Source: Sulfuricurvum sp. (GTDB lineage: Bacteria; Campylobacterota; Campylobacteria; Campylobacterales; Sulfurimonadaceae). From it: a DNA stretch of 64,000 nucleotides. The notes under the pieces were generated by a model. That model saw only the letters and a program-made list of their open reading frames with translations, did no database searches and was not told the origin of the DNA. Location of the stretch: NCBI GenBank assembly GCA_024637295.1, contig JAGXFL010000006.1, positions 1-64,000 on the forward strand, given 5' to 3'. Positions within the stretch are counted from its first letter, which is position 1. The number at the start of each line of letters is the position of its first letter. The position numbers and the translations under genes were made by a program. Positions 53,189 to 63,270 of this stretch are shown here, in pieces.

Positions 53189-54039
53189 TGAACATCAATA
53201 TGAATGAGCAATACCGGGTTCTAATCCAGTGTAATGATGAAAAGGGACTTGTTTATAAAGTATCCACTGTTTTTTATCACCGTAATCTTAATATTATCTC
53301 CAATCATGAGTTTGTTGATAAAACTCATAACAAATTTTTTATGCGCAGTGTCGTGGCAGGTGATATCGATGTGGAAGATTTGAAGCAAGAACTTTCCAAT
53401 GTACTGCCAAAAGATACGATATTAGAAGTGGTTGCACCGCGTAAAAAACGCATTGTACTGATGGCAACAAAAGAATCGCACGCTCTTGGAGATATTCTTA
53501 TCCGTTATGAAGCAGGTGAACTTGATGCAGAGATTGTGGCCGTTGTCTCTAATTATGATCTTTTAGAACCGTTAGTCTCAAAATTTGGAATACCTTTTTA
53601 TACGGTCTCCCATGTTGGGTGTGAACGTGATGAACATGAATCAAAAGTCTTAGAGTGCTTAAAAGCTCTCGGTGAAATCGATTACATCGTTTTGGCTAAA
53701 TACATGCGCATCTTGACATCACGATTTGTAGAAGCGTATGAAGATAAAATCATCAACATACATCATTCATTTCTTCCGGCATTTATTGGTGCCAATCCGT
53801 ATAAACAAGCGTATGAACGCGGGGTTAAGATTATTGGAGCAACCGCTCATTTTGTCAATAATAATCTTGATGAAGGTCCTATTATTGCGCAAAACGTCAT
53901 TCATATTGATCATGCGTACAGTTGGGAAGACATGCAGCGATCAGGAAAAGATGTTGAAAAGATCGTTTTGTCAAAAGCTTTGAAATTAGCTTTGGAAGAT
54001 CGTATTTTTGTCCATGCCAATAAGACAGTTATCTTTTAA
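53188..54039 (+). CDS. purU: Formyltetrahydrofolate deformylase
   Basis: A 283-residue PurU, which hydrolyses 10-formyl-THF to formate and THF. An N-terminal ACT domain (residues 8-80, VLIQCNDEKGLVYKVS) is followed by the formyl-transferase fold with AKYMRIL, the catalytic INIHHSFLPAFIGANPYKQAYERGVKIIGATAHFV stretch (Asn, His) and DEGPII. It balances the one-carbon pool together with FolD encoded at 41-42 kb. trmL follows 3 nt after the stop. Confidence 0.93.
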   Translation: MNINMNEQYRVLIQCNDEKGLVYKVSTVFYHRNLNIISNHEFVDKTHNKFFMRSVVAGDIDVEDLKQELSNVLPKDTILEVVAPRKKRIVLMATKESHALGDILIRYEAGELDAEIVAVVSNYDLLEPLVSKFGIPFYTVSHVGCERDEHESKVLECLKALGEIDYIVLAKYMRILTSRFVEAYEDKIINIHHSFLPAFIGANPYKQAYERGVKIIGATAHFVNNNLDEGPIIAQNVIHIDHAYSWEDMQRSGKDVEKIVLSKALKLALEDRIFVHANKTVIF

Positions 54040-54042
54040 AGT

Positions 54043-54513
54043 ATGTTTAATATTGTCCTTGTGAACCCTCAAATACCCAATAATACGGGAGCGATAGGCC
54101 GCTTGTGCGTTAATACGGGTGCGACACTCCATTTGATTAAACCTCTTGGGTTTGATATCAGTGAAAAAGCGGTTCGAAGAGCGGGACTTGATTATTGGCA
54201 TAAACTTGATTTAAAAGTTTGGGAAAATATCGAAGATTTTTTTGATGCAGTTGAACAAAAGAACCGTTTTTTTTATGCAACAACCAAGACGCAGCAACCT
54301 TATTTTGAGCATTCTTTTGAGGAAGGAGACTACCTCTTTTTTGGAAGTGAGACAGCAGGTATCCCTGCGTATATTCTAGAAAAAAACCCTGAACAATGTA
54401 TGACAATTCCGATGACAAAAGAGGGACGAAGTCTAAATTTGGCTATTAGTACCGGAATCATTCTCTATGAAGCGATCAAACAGAATTTTACGAACTATAA
54501 AGAGATGATGTGA
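54043..54513 (+). CDS. trmL: tRNA (cytidine/uridine(34)-2'-O)-methyltransferase TrmL
   Basis: A 156-residue SPOUT methyltransferase that 2'-O-methylates the wobble base of tRNA-Leu. The family blocks NIVLVNPQIPNNTGAIGRLCVNTGA, FGSETAGIPAYIL and MTKEGRSLNLAISTGIILYEA show the trefoil-knot SAM site. A 41-aa ORF begins within its stop codon. Confidence 0.93.
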   Translation: MFNIVLVNPQIPNNTGAIGRLCVNTGATLHLIKPLGFDISEKAVRRAGLDYWHKLDLKVWENIEDFFDAVEQKNRFFYATTKTQQPYFEHSFEEGDYLFFGSETAGIPAYILEKNPEQCMTIPMTKEGRSLNLAISTGIILYEAIKQNFTNYKEMM

Positions 54514-54635
54514 TCTTTCAAATTTTTGATACGATGATGATCATCGGGTTTATCCTCTTTTTGATCTATATCTTTAGAGGTTATCATCTGTCACGTATTG
54601 ATAAATTTGATAATGAAGATTCTACTTCTCATTAA
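54510..54635 (+). CDS. 41-aa single-pass membrane peptide
   Basis: A GTG start at 54510 overlaps the TGA of trmL (GTGA), giving 41 codons. The product begins MIFQIFDTMMIIGFILFLIY: one TM helix at about 9-22 followed by a basic turn (FRGYHLSRIDKF) and an acidic tail (DNEDSTSH). The start is coupled to trmL rather than led by its own ribosome site. Its stop overlaps that of a convergent 27-aa ORF. Function unknown. Confidence 0.5.
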   Translation: MIFQIFDTMMIIGFILFLIYIFRGYHLSRIDKFDNEDSTSH

Positions 54636-54715
54636 AATATTTTTTTTGCCCAAATTTCCATTTTCTCTTCAAAACGTTCCATAAGTGTATTTGCTTTGTT
54701 AATTACGTGTGCCAT
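54632..54715 (-). CDS. 27-aa peptide, divergent from the S24 repressor
   Basis: An ORF of 27 codons with AGGAG 6 nt before the ATG at 54715, a very good start signal. The product starts MAHVINKANTLMERFEEKME and ends IWAKKIF: an amphipathic helix rich in Lys and Glu, without a TM segment. It is transcribed away from the S24 repressor gene, whose operator region lies about 70 nt upstream, so the same sites may control it. No relative recognised. Confidence 0.5.
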   Translation of the reverse strand: MAHVINKANTLMERFEEKMEIWAKKIF

Positions 54716-54785
54716 AGTGTGCTCCTATTTGCGTATTTATTTTTAAACTGTCAAATAGTAATTAATTATTGGAATCACGATAATT

Positions 54786-54823
54786 TATATGACAATTTGA
54801 CATATAAATTAAAATATATGTCA
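54786..54823. promoter_or_regulatory. Three-half-site operator upstream of the S24 repressor
   Basis: A perfect inverted repeat TGACATATA-N8-TATATGTCA (54798-54823) is preceded by a third half-site TATATGACA (54786-54794, one mismatch). The first arm contains a TTGACA -35-like hexamer (54797-54802), and CATAAT lies 19 nt after it. Binding here would block transcription of the repressor gene and possibly of the divergent 27-aa ORF. Confidence 0.65.
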
Positions 54824-54868
54824 TAATACATACAATATCACTATGAAATAAGAATTGGAGGGTGTAAG

Positions 54869-55528
54869 GTGAAAAGTTTTTTTGAAATAGTTGAAACAAT
54901 TAAAGATATTGTTTCGGGTGAATTTCCCGATAAAAAAGTATTTGACAAAGATGTTGCAGAACTATTGGATATTACCCAAATGAATTTTGCAACCATGAAA
55001 AAGCGCAATAAAATCCCTTTTAATGAATTGCTCGATTTTTGTGCTAAGCGTTCTATTGCAATAAATTGGATTTTATACAATCAGTCCCCGGAAAGTTTGA
55101 TTGAACCGACTAATCGCTTTTACATGGTGCGGTATTTCTCTTCGGTCAGTGCCTCCGCAGGAGGAGGCGCTGAAAATGATGAATTGGACTATGAACCGTT
55201 GATGTTAGAAGAAAATTTTGTGATGTCATTGGGTGGCGAGGGTGAATTACGTCATATAGAAGCGATTAATGTATCCGGTGACTCCATGGAACCCTCTTTT
55301 AGTTACAATGATATTGTCTTTATCAATCGATCTAAACAAGAAATCAGTCGAGGGGGAGTGTTTACCATACGAACGGAATATGGCTTATTTATTAAAAGAG
55401 TACAAGTGAGAATTGATGGTAAACTCGATATTATTTCAGATAATAAAGATTATCCAACCTATGTTGCTAACCGTAATGAAGTAGAGATCATTGGACGTGT
55501 TGTAGGACGTTTTGGAAGTGTTGAGTAA
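54869..55528 (+). CDS. LexA/CI-like S24 repressor
   Basis: A 219-residue repressor. An N-terminal helical DNA-binding domain (about 20-70, DKDVAELLDITQMNFATMKKRNKIPFNEL) resembles CI-type HTH proteins. The S24 peptidase domain follows, with Ala97-Gly98 in SASAGGG as the likely self-cleavage site, Ser139 in SGDSM and Lys176 in FIKRV as the catalytic pair. It could therefore be inactivated by RecA-like stimulation after DNA damage. GTG start with GGAGGG 6 nt upstream. No phage genes surround it. Its targets are unknown apart from the operator in front of it. Confidence 0.85.
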   Translation: MKSFFEIVETIKDIVSGEFPDKKVFDKDVAELLDITQMNFATMKKRNKIPFNELLDFCAKRSIAINWILYNQSPESLIEPTNRFYMVRYFSSVSASAGGGAENDELDYEPLMLEENFVMSLGGEGELRHIEAINVSGDSMEPSFSYNDIVFINRSKQEISRGGVFTIRTEYGLFIKRVQVRIDGKLDIISDNKDYPTYVANRNEVEIIGRVVGRFGSVE

Positions 55529-55562
55529 GTCTATCTAGCATTAAAGTGAAGTAATACAAAGC

Positions 55563-57026
55563 ATGATGTATCGTTTAGCAATTTTAGGGATATTGTTTTT
55601 TTTACATGGGTGTAGTCAATTACATCCAAAGGCTCCCTCTGTTGAGAGTGCGATAAAATCTTTGTCACCTGTCTGTACAGACGGTAATAGTTCCAATGAT
55701 ACGTATAGCGCTTCTTTTATTCAGGATATTGAATCTGATTTGCCGACAATCACTAAAAAAATCAATGATTTAGAATATTTTCCCCAAACACTTTCTTCTT
55801 ATATTGATAATAATTTTACGAATCAAGAAACTCCTTTTGAAGTACAAAAACAATTTGAGGAGCGCTATTATTCACCATGGGCATATACCGTTGCTCCCAT
55901 TTGTAGTAAAGAAGCGAAATGGCCGATCAGTGCATTTACAGGCGGTTACGGGAGCAATCTAAAGCTTGTTGATATCTCATGGATACAAGAATTGGTGATG
56001 CAAAGTAATTTTGATGCATTTTCTACGGTGAATAAGCCGGCTGTTACCACCAAGTGGACGAACATGCGAGTATTTCCGACACAGAAACCACTTTATAATA
56101 ATCCAGCTCGCCCCGGTGAAGGGTATCCTTTTGATTTGTTGCAAAACAGCAGTGTCGCATTTAATGAACCTATCTTTATTTCCCATTATTCCAAAGACGG
56201 TTCTTGGGTCTATATTTTTACTAACAACGCGTCTGGATGGATAGAAAGTGATTGTGTCACGGTTCTTGATCCGCAACAGATTGCGCGGATAAAGGCGAAA
56301 AAGAAAGTTTTTATAACACAAGATAGAGTACCGTTATACGATAAATCGCATGGATTTGTAACCTATTCTCGAATTGGTATGGTATTACCGCTTGTCACAG
56401 AAACCTCTGATGACATGCAGGTTCTTTATGTCAGCAAGAGTGGTGTAATAGATGAGATGGTTATTCCAAAAGAAGCAGCACATGTCGGGTATCAGTTACT
56501 AAACAAAGATGAGATTATCAAGCTTGGTTCCTATGTATTGCACAATACATATGGGTGGGGAGGGATGTTTGAAGAACGTGATTGTTCTTCAATGATACGT
56601 GATTTTTTCACCCCATTTGGTATTTGGCTTCCTCGTAATTCTGCTTCTCAAGCGAAAAAAGGGGAAATTATTCCTTTTACGGGATTAAATAACAGTGAAA
56701 AACTGAATTTGATACGAGACAAAGGTGTCCCGTTTGAAACAATTTTATATAAGAAGGGGCATGTGCTTCTTTATGTAGGAATGTATGAAGGCAATGTCAT
56801 GGTTATGCATAATATCTGGGGAATCAGAACAATTGATGGTGCTGGTAAAAAAGGGAGAGTGATTATTGGGAAAGCTGTTATATCAACGCTTCAACTTGGG
56901 GAAGAAGTTGAAAATTTTGATGCTAACAATATGCTGTTAAGTAAGCTGGTCAGTATGAATATTTTTACCCATATTCCTGTATCTTATACAGGTACAAAGC
57001 CAAAAAGAAAGCTTTCTAAGCTTTAA
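55563..57026 (+). CDS. SH3/NlpC-P60 lipoprotein (cell-wall endopeptidase)
   Basis: A 487-residue exported lipoprotein with lipobox LHGC at residues 14-17. An N-terminal stabilising domain (30-150) and two SH3-like segments (about 150-240 and 245-315) come before a C40 NlpC/P60 domain (320-450). The catalytic residues are visible as Cys341 in RDCSSMI, His400 in KKGHVLLY and His416 in MHNIWG. Such enzymes cut the gamma-D-Glu-diaminopimelate bond of peptidoglycan stem peptides. Diaminopimelate synthesis (dapD) is encoded just downstream on the other strand. Confidence 0.85.
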   Translation: MMYRLAILGILFFLHGCSQLHPKAPSVESAIKSLSPVCTDGNSSNDTYSASFIQDIESDLPTITKKINDLEYFPQTLSSYIDNNFTNQETPFEVQKQFEERYYSPWAYTVAPICSKEAKWPISAFTGGYGSNLKLVDISWIQELVMQSNFDAFSTVNKPAVTTKWTNMRVFPTQKPLYNNPARPGEGYPFDLLQNSSVAFNEPIFISHYSKDGSWVYIFTNNASGWIESDCVTVLDPQQIARIKAKKKVFITQDRVPLYDKSHGFVTYSRIGMVLPLVTETSDDMQVLYVSKSGVIDEMVIPKEAAHVGYQLLNKDEIIKLGSYVLHNTYGWGGMFEERDCSSMIRDFFTPFGIWLPRNSASQAKKGEIIPFTGLNNSEKLNLIRDKGVPFETILYKKGHVLLYVGMYEGNVMVMHNIWGIRTIDGAGKKGRVIIGKAVISTLQLGEEVENFDANNMLLSKLVSMNIFTHIPVSYTGTKPKRKLSKL

Positions 57027-57327
57027 AATCTAATAACGATCCTAGCATTTGATCCTGAGTGCGGATGGCTACGACGTTCGCTGCAGTTACATTTTCAATC
57101 GTCATTTGATCAGTGATCTCTTTTGTAAGATTGGTCTGCGATTTTTCACTGCCGTTGTCAGTGGCTTTTGTAGTGACAGCGTTTGTTGAACCTTTATTAT
57201 CAGCTTCTTCAATAACAGTATTCTTAGGGACATAACGATCAGTATTGACATTAGCCACATTCGCAGCATCATTGTTCATGTAGGTTTGATGTGAGAGAAT
57301 AGAAGATACATTTGAACTTATCATCAT
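57016..57327 (-). CDS. Mini rod-like flagellar protein (FlgC/FlgG family ends only)
   Basis: A 103-residue protein that keeps only the two ends of a flagellar rod protein: an N-terminal LSHQTYMNNDAANVANVNTDRY and a C-terminal TDQMTIENVTAANVVAIRTQDQMLGSLLD, the parts that form the coiled-coil D0 core in FlgB/C/F/G. The central domain is missing. AAGGAGG is 6 nt upstream. Its 3' end overlaps that of the NlpC/P60 gene by 11 nt. It may be a rod component, adaptor or chaperone; a true FlgC is expected elsewhere. It stands alone, away from flgFG. Confidence 0.7.
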   Translation of the reverse strand: MMISSNVSSILSHQTYMNNDAANVANVNTDRYVPKNTVIEEADNKGSTNAVTTKATDNGSEKSQTNLTKEITDQMTIENVTAANVVAIRTQDQMLGSLLDFKA

Positions 57328-57394
57328 ACACCTCCTTTTTTAAATTACAAACAGTATATTCTCCACAACCTTAAGAGTCGCAGAAAATATTGAT

Positions 57395-58594
57395 TTAATG
57401 TAGATCCGCGTTTAACTTGACTTCACGTGTTGAGCGTCGAGCAATCAGTGCACCATTTTGAGAATCCTGACGGAAATGAACTCCATTGAATCCTGCTAGT
57501 TCTGAACCTTTAAAGAGCGTAGCATCTTTGATGGATTGATCTGGATTTGCTGCTTTTATAAGTGCGAGTTGATCTGCCGATATTTGAATTTTTGTTCCTG
57601 CTAAAATAGCAATGCCTGCATCTACGATACAGCCATCACCCAAAGGAATGCCGCACACGCTGTTCGCACCTAAGAGGGTATTTTTACCAATCGAGATAGG
57701 ATTCCCGTCTGTACCGCTAAGCACACCTAAGATAGAAGCACCGCCTCCGACATCTGAACCGTCACCTACGATAGCAGAGCTTGATATTCGCCCCTCGACC
57801 ATACTGACACCTGTCGTACCGGCATTGAAGTTAACATAACTTGCACCTGGCATGATTGTTGTTCCTGCATGCAGTTGGGCACCAAAACGTACTTTTGAAT
57901 CATCTAAGACACGCGTATTGTTGGCTGGAATGATATGTTGTAAAAAGCGAGGGAATTTGTCTACAAAATCAATTTTTGGATATTCGTTTGCAATTTTGAG
58001 TTCAATCTCATTTTCACGAAGCCACTCTAACTCGATTGGTTGTCCATCTGACCATGCAACATTATGTAAGGCCCCAAATGCACCGTTAAGGTTTAATGAG
58101 CGCAAGGCTGCTTTTGCTGTAGAGAGTGCATAGAGTTTTAAATAGGTCCCTTCAACGCTTTTGCATGCTACATCGTTAAAAATAAAGACCAAACGAAACT
58201 CTTCATCACGCATACCACGCTCTTTGATATGATTGTATAAAGCGGAGATCACTTGGATATTTTTATGAGAATCACCGTATGCCTCATCAGCATAGGGGGT
58301 GAAGGCATTAAGACACCCTTCTAAAAACTTAAGTGTGACAGGCACGATGATTTCATCGGCATTGAAGTCTATTGTATAACCTTGTTCTTGAGCATTTTTA
58401 ATAAAGATTGCGGCACTGCCAAAGTTTTCGTTCCAATTCATGAATGGGTAAGTTGCCTGAAGAATTTTACTTGAGTCTAATTGCCCAAAATCAACACGAC
58501 AGATACCAAAGCCCAGGGGATTTTTATAGCCAGTTGTGTTTTGAATCTCTTGAACGCTTGCTTTAAAAGCGGATTCTGTTTCTAAAATTTCCAT
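57395..58594 (-). CDS. dapD: Tetrahydrodipicolinate N-succinyltransferase (long form)
   Basis: A 399-residue DapD for the succinylase branch of lysine/diaminopimelate synthesis. The N-terminal half (1-220) is the long type found in Campylobacterota; the C-terminal half carries left-handed beta-helix hexapeptides (VRFGAQLHAGTTIMPGASYVNFNAGT, IGDG/SDVGGGAS, IGKNTLLGANSVCGIPLGDGC). The enzyme uses succinyl-CoA. A TAGAAT -10 box lies at about 58626-58631 on the minus strand. The 67-nt gap to the mini-rod gene holds nothing else. Confidence 0.9.
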   Translation of the reverse strand: MEILETESAFKASVQEIQNTTGYKNPLGFGICRVDFGQLDSSKILQATYPFMNWNENFGSAAIFIKNAQEQGYTIDFNADEIIVPVTLKFLEGCLNAFTPYADEAYGDSHKNIQVISALYNHIKERGMRDEEFRLVFIFNDVACKSVEGTYLKLYALSTAKAALRSLNLNGAFGALHNVAWSDGQPIELEWLRENEIELKIANEYPKIDFVDKFPRFLQHIIPANNTRVLDDSKVRFGAQLHAGTTIMPGASYVNFNAGTTGVSMVEGRISSSAIVGDGSDVGGGASILGVLSGTDGNPISIGKNTLLGANSVCGIPLGDGCIVDAGIAILAGTKIQISADQLALIKAANPDQSIKDATLFKGSELAGFNGVHFRQDSQNGALIARRSTREVKLNADLH

Positions 58595-58667
58595 ATTCTC
58601 TCACTTGTAATAAAATTAATGCGCAATTCTAGCATAAACACGTCGTGCTGTGTTGAAGCTAGCATGT

Positions 58668-58673
58668 TATACT
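58668..58673 (+). promoter_or_regulatory. -10 box of the ankyrin gene promoter
   Basis: TATACT 29 nt before ATG 58702. It makes the TTG at 58675 impossible as a start and leaves a leader of about 20 nt for ATG 58702. Confidence 0.4.
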
Positions 58674-58701
58674 GTTGCAAATCATTACAATGAGTCATAA
58701 A

Positions 58702-59181
58702 ATGGAAAAATGGATCGAATTATTAAAAGCGAATAATTTTTTAGGTATTAAGCAGTATTTGAAAAGTGGTGGTAACCCAAATGATGTTGAAGAAAATGGG
58801 GAATCGGTTCTTTGTTTTGCCTTGAGATATCATTGTGATCAAGAGATTTTTGATCTATTGATTGATAGCGGTGCTGATTTATATCAGACAGATAATGAAG
58901 GTGTCAGCGTATTTGATGTTGCAGTCACTTATAATAACTTGCCGTTGATTGAACGCTTGATCGCTGATGGATTCGATGTGAATGTATCTACTCGTAGAAG
59001 TGGATTTACACCACTTATGGGCGCTGTGTGTTATGGACGGCATGAAGTGATTCAAAAACTTTTGGATATGGGTGTAGATGTGGTTGCACGTGATGGGCAG
59101 GGGTTGAGTGCTTTGGATTTTGCTCGAAAAATGCGTAAAACAACGATATTGAATCTCTTGACAGCTCATGTTGAAAAATAG
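58702..59181 (+). CDS. Ankyrin-repeat protein
   Basis: A 159-residue protein made of about four ankyrin repeats (for example ENGESVLCFALRYHCD, NEGVSVFDVAVTYNN, RSGFTPLMGAVCYGRHEVIQKLLDMGVDVVAR and GQGLSALDFARKM). No signal peptide, so probably cytoplasmic; it should bind another protein. I use ATG 58702 (MEKWIELLK), based on the TATACT box at 58668; ATG 58690 is also possible. Divergent from dapD. Function not known. Confidence 0.82.
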   Translation: MEKWIELLKANNFLGIKQYLKSGGNPNDVEENGESVLCFALRYHCDQEIFDLLIDSGADLYQTDNEGVSVFDVAVTYNNLPLIERLIADGFDVNVSTRRSGFTPLMGAVCYGRHEVIQKLLDMGVDVVARDGQGLSALDFARKMRKTTILNLLTAHVEK

Positions 59182-59184
59182 AAG

Positions 59185-59205
59185 GAGTAATTTTAATAAT
59201 TACTC
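59185..59205. terminator. Hairpin between convergent genes
   Basis: GAGTAATT and AATTACTC pair around TTAAT right after the ankyrin stop, and CTATTTTT follows 7-10 nt away on both strands. It overlaps the stop codon of the convergent 44-aa ORF and could end both transcripts. Confidence 0.45.
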
Positions 59206-59334
59206 GTGCTCTATTTTTAGGGTAAAATGAGGCTTCTTAGGACGCTTTAATTTATGCTTTTGGAAGAAATAACGCCGATAACCTATATAGGCGATTACAA
59301 TGCTTACCAATGCGATTAGTAAATAACTTATCAT
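59200..59334 (-). CDS. 44-aa single-pass membrane peptide
   Basis: An ORF of 44 codons starting ATG at 59334, with GGAGAG 5 nt upstream. The product begins MISYLLIALVSIVIAYIGYR (TM helix at about 3-19) and ends in a strongly basic stretch (RRYFFQKHKLKRPKKPHF). This topology is common among small bacterial inner-membrane proteins. It lies 90 nt after the CinA-like gene on the same strand; that 90-nt gap (59335-59424) is AT-rich and shows nothing else. Function unknown. Confidence 0.55.
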   Translation of the reverse strand: MISYLLIALVSIVIAYIGYRRYFFQKHKLKRPKKPHFTLKIEHE

Positions 59335-59424
59335 CTTTCTCTCCAGATATACATTTATAATCAATTGTGAAATATAAATCTAAAGACAATATCGTCATTA
59401 TGTGCGTGAATCTTAATAGATGTA

Positions 59425-60824
<1,400 letters not shown>

Positions 60825-61397
60825 TTATATTTTTGATTTAATAAATGTTTCCATCTCATCAACAATGCTCGCGATTTCACGTTCACCATTGATCTTATGA
60901 AGGATGTTTTTTGCAGTGTAAAAGTCTTGGATATCTGCGAGAGGATCCGTATAGACTTTCATACGATTATTAAATACTTTTTCATCATCATCTGCACCGC
61001 GAGCACGTCCTAGAACACGATCACGTGCAACAGTTTCACTGACTACTACTTCAATTACGCTTTGAAGCTCAATGGAAGTTTCGTTCATAAGAAACTTGTC
61101 AAGTTCATTCATCTGCTCATGACTGCGCGGATAGCCATCAAACAACACCACATCATTGGGAGCATTTTTAATGGCGGTTACAATGGTCTCGATAGCAATG
61201 TCGATCGGGACGATAAGCCCTTTGCTGATAAAGCTATTGATGACTGTTCCACGTTCGCTACCGCTGGCAACTTCATCTCTTAGGAGATCACCGGTTGAAT
61301 AGTGGACCATTAAATCAGCATTACGTGTAGCAATCATTGCGGCATCGGTTGTTTTTCCCGAACCTGGTGCACCGATGATTAAAAAAAGTCTTTTCAT
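60825..61397 (-). CDS. Adenylate kinase, short epsilonproteobacterial type
   Basis: A 190-residue nucleoside monophosphate kinase. P-loop GAPGSGKTTD, STGDLLRDEVASG and LFDGYPRSHEQ are intact; the LID is short (GRARGADDDEKVFNNRM). This is the form that follows aspS as adk in Campylobacter, as I recall, so it is likely the resident enzyme. Its ATG overlaps the aspS stop by 1 nt. Having both forms in tandem raises the question of separate nucleotide preferences. Confidence 0.88.
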   Translation of the reverse strand: MKRLFLIIGAPGSGKTTDAAMIATRNADLMVHYSTGDLLRDEVASGSERGTVINSFISKGLIVPIDIAIETIVTAIKNAPNDVVLFDGYPRSHEQMNELDKFLMNETSIELQSVIEVVVSETVARDRVLGRARGADDDEKVFNNRMKVYTDPLADIQDFYTAKNILHKINGEREIASIVDEMETFIKSKI

Positions 61398-63151
61398 TAC
61401 TTAGCTGTCTCACGTATACGAATATGAAGTTCACGCAATTGTGCGATGTCAACAGTGTTCGGTGCATCGGTCATAATACACGATGCTTTTTGTGTTTTAG
61501 GGAAGGCGATAACGTCACGGATACTTTCCTTTTTAGACAACAACATCATGAAGCGGTCAAATCCAAGGGCAAATCCACCGTGTGGAGGTGCACCGAATTT
61601 GAGTGCATCCAGCAAGAAGCCGAATTTTTCTTGAGCTTCTTCTTCGCCGATACCAAGAAGATGAAATATTTGCGCCTGTAGCTCTTGTTTGTGGATACGA
61701 ATCGATCCACCACCAAGCTCTACACCGTTTAGAACGATGTCGTATGCGATGGACTCAATATCGTCTAGGTGCTCATGGTTTAGGTCACGAGGCATAGTAA
61801 ACGGATGGTGAAGTGCTTTTACGCGTCCATTTTCAATCTCGAACATCGGGAAATCAACGACCCAGACAAATTCGAAACGATCTTTGTCGATAAGGTTCAT
61901 TTTCTCATGCTCAGCGATGAAAATACGGAAGCGTCCCATATAATCCCAAACAGTCGTCTTATCACCCGCACCGAAGAAGACAACGTCGCCCACTTCCATA
62001 CCTGTGCGATCCACAAGAAGTTGAAGGTCTTCAGGGGAGAAGAACTTTTCTAACGGTCCTTTGAGACCGTCTTCTTTCATCTGGAAATAGCCAAGCCCTT
62101 TTGCGCCGAATTTACGGACATAGTCTTCAAAGCTTTTCATCTCACGCTTGGAGAAAACCAGATCAGCACCCGGCACGCGAAGCGCTTTGATACGGTTCAT
62201 TTTAGGATTGGAAGCGATACCGGTAAATATCTCGTTATCACAGCGTGCAAAAATATCGATGACATCGACCATTTTGAGGTCGTAACGCATGTCCGGTTTA
62301 TCCGATCCGTACCACTCCATCGCATCGTTGAATTTGATACGATTAAATGGAGTCGTCACTGTGTGTCCAGCAGAGGCAAACATCGAAACGATGAGCTCTT
62401 CTGCGACACGAATAACGTCTTCTTGATTACAAAACGACATCTCGACGTCTATTTGGGTAAATTCCGGTTGACGATCGGCACGTAAATCTTCATCACGAAA
62501 ACATCGTGCGATTTGGAAATAGCGATCAAATCCACCCACCATCAAAAGCTGTTTGAAAAGTTGTGGAGACTGCGGAAGGGCGTAAAACTCACCCTCATGA
62601 ACACGGCTGGGAACGAGATAGTCACGTGCCCCCTCAGGAGTTGATTTGGTCAAAATTGGGGTTTCAACTTCCAAAAATCCGAGTTTATCAAGGGTGTTAC
62701 GTGCAGCGATAGCTGCTTTGGAGCGTAGTAAAAACGTGTTGTACATAGACGGATTACGAAGGTCCAAATAACGATATTTTAGACGTGTCTCTTCGCCAAC
62801 AGTGTTATCTCCGATTTGAAAAGGGACAGGTTCACTGCGGTTTTCAATGATAAGCTCATCGATAATGACTTCAATTTTACCGGTTGCAAGACGTGGATTG
62901 ATGAGACCCTCACCGCGTGCACGGATACGTCCATGTGCGATAAGTACAAACTCATCACGTACTTCACTGGCAATTTTATGCGCGTGAACGTTGTCGGTTG
63001 GATCACAAACGAGCTGTATAAGGCCGCTTTTATCACGAAGATCGATAAATACGATCCCGCCATGGTCGCGGTAGCTGTTCGCCCATCCGCACAATACGAC
63101 CGATTGGCCGACGTTTACTTCACTTAAATCAGTACAAAAATGACTTCTCAA
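61397..63151 (-). CDS. aspS: Aspartyl-tRNA synthetase
   Basis: A 584-residue bacterial-type AspRS: an N-terminal OB-fold anticodon-binding domain (about 15-105), class II motif 2 ([18 protein letters not shown]), a GAD insertion (about 295-410) and motif 3 ([13 protein letters not shown]). In this phylum AspRS usually also charges tRNA-Asn, which GatCAB then amidates; whether an AsnRS exists cannot be seen here. A TATAAT box lies near 63180-63187 on the minus strand. It heads the aspS-adk-adk-cinA unit. Confidence 0.95.
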   Translation of the reverse strand: MRSHFCTDLSEVNVGQSVVLCGWANSYRDHGGIVFIDLRDKSGLIQLVCDPTDNVHAHKIASEVRDEFVLIAHGRIRARGEGLINPRLATGKIEVIIDELIIENRSEPVPFQIGDNTVGEETRLKYRYLDLRNPSMYNTFLLRSKAAIAARNTLDKLGFLEVETPILTKSTPEGARDYLVPSRVHEGEFYALPQSPQLFKQLLMVGGFDRYFQIARCFRDEDLRADRQPEFTQIDVEMSFCNQEDVIRVAEELIVSMFASAGHTVTTPFNRIKFNDAMEWYGSDKPDMRYDLKMVDVIDIFARCDNEIFTGIASNPKMNRIKALRVPGADLVFSKREMKSFEDYVRKFGAKGLGYFQMKEDGLKGPLEKFFSPEDLQLLVDRTGMEVGDVVFFGAGDKTTVWDYMGRFRIFIAEHEKMNLIDKDRFEFVWVVDFPMFEIENGRVKALHHPFTMPRDLNHEHLDDIESIAYDIVLNGVELGGGSIRIHKQELQAQIFHLLGIGEEEAQEKFGFLLDALKFGAPPHGGFALGFDRFMMLLSKKESIRDVIAFPKTQKASCIMTDAPNTVDIAQLRELHIRIRETAK

Positions 63152-63228
63152 ATCAAAGTCCTTGGATTATATTTTTCGCAATTATAGCTTTAACAAACTT
63201 TTGGTTTGATAACGCGACAAATTGCACT

Positions 63229-63260
63229 CTCGTTCCCACTCTCCGAGTGGGAATGCATAC
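63229..63260. repeat. REP-like palindrome, left of the RAYT gene
   Basis: CTCG followed by TTCCCACTC-TCC-GAGTGGGAA and TGCATAC. The 9-bp stem is perfect. It is the inverted partner of the element at 63858-63890, and lies just after the transposase stop codon. Confidence 0.8.
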
Positions 63261-63270
63261 ATACAAATTA

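Noticed and set aside
54869-55528. Prophage immunity region
   Set aside because: No integrase, cro, replication or structural phage genes are nearby; neighbours are chromosomal core genes.
57330-57390. Possible sigma-54 promoter before the mini rod gene (TGGAGA-ATATA-CTGT on the minus strand)
   Set aside because: The GG...G spacing is right, but four consensus positions differ, including the C of the essential GC. Too weak to claim.
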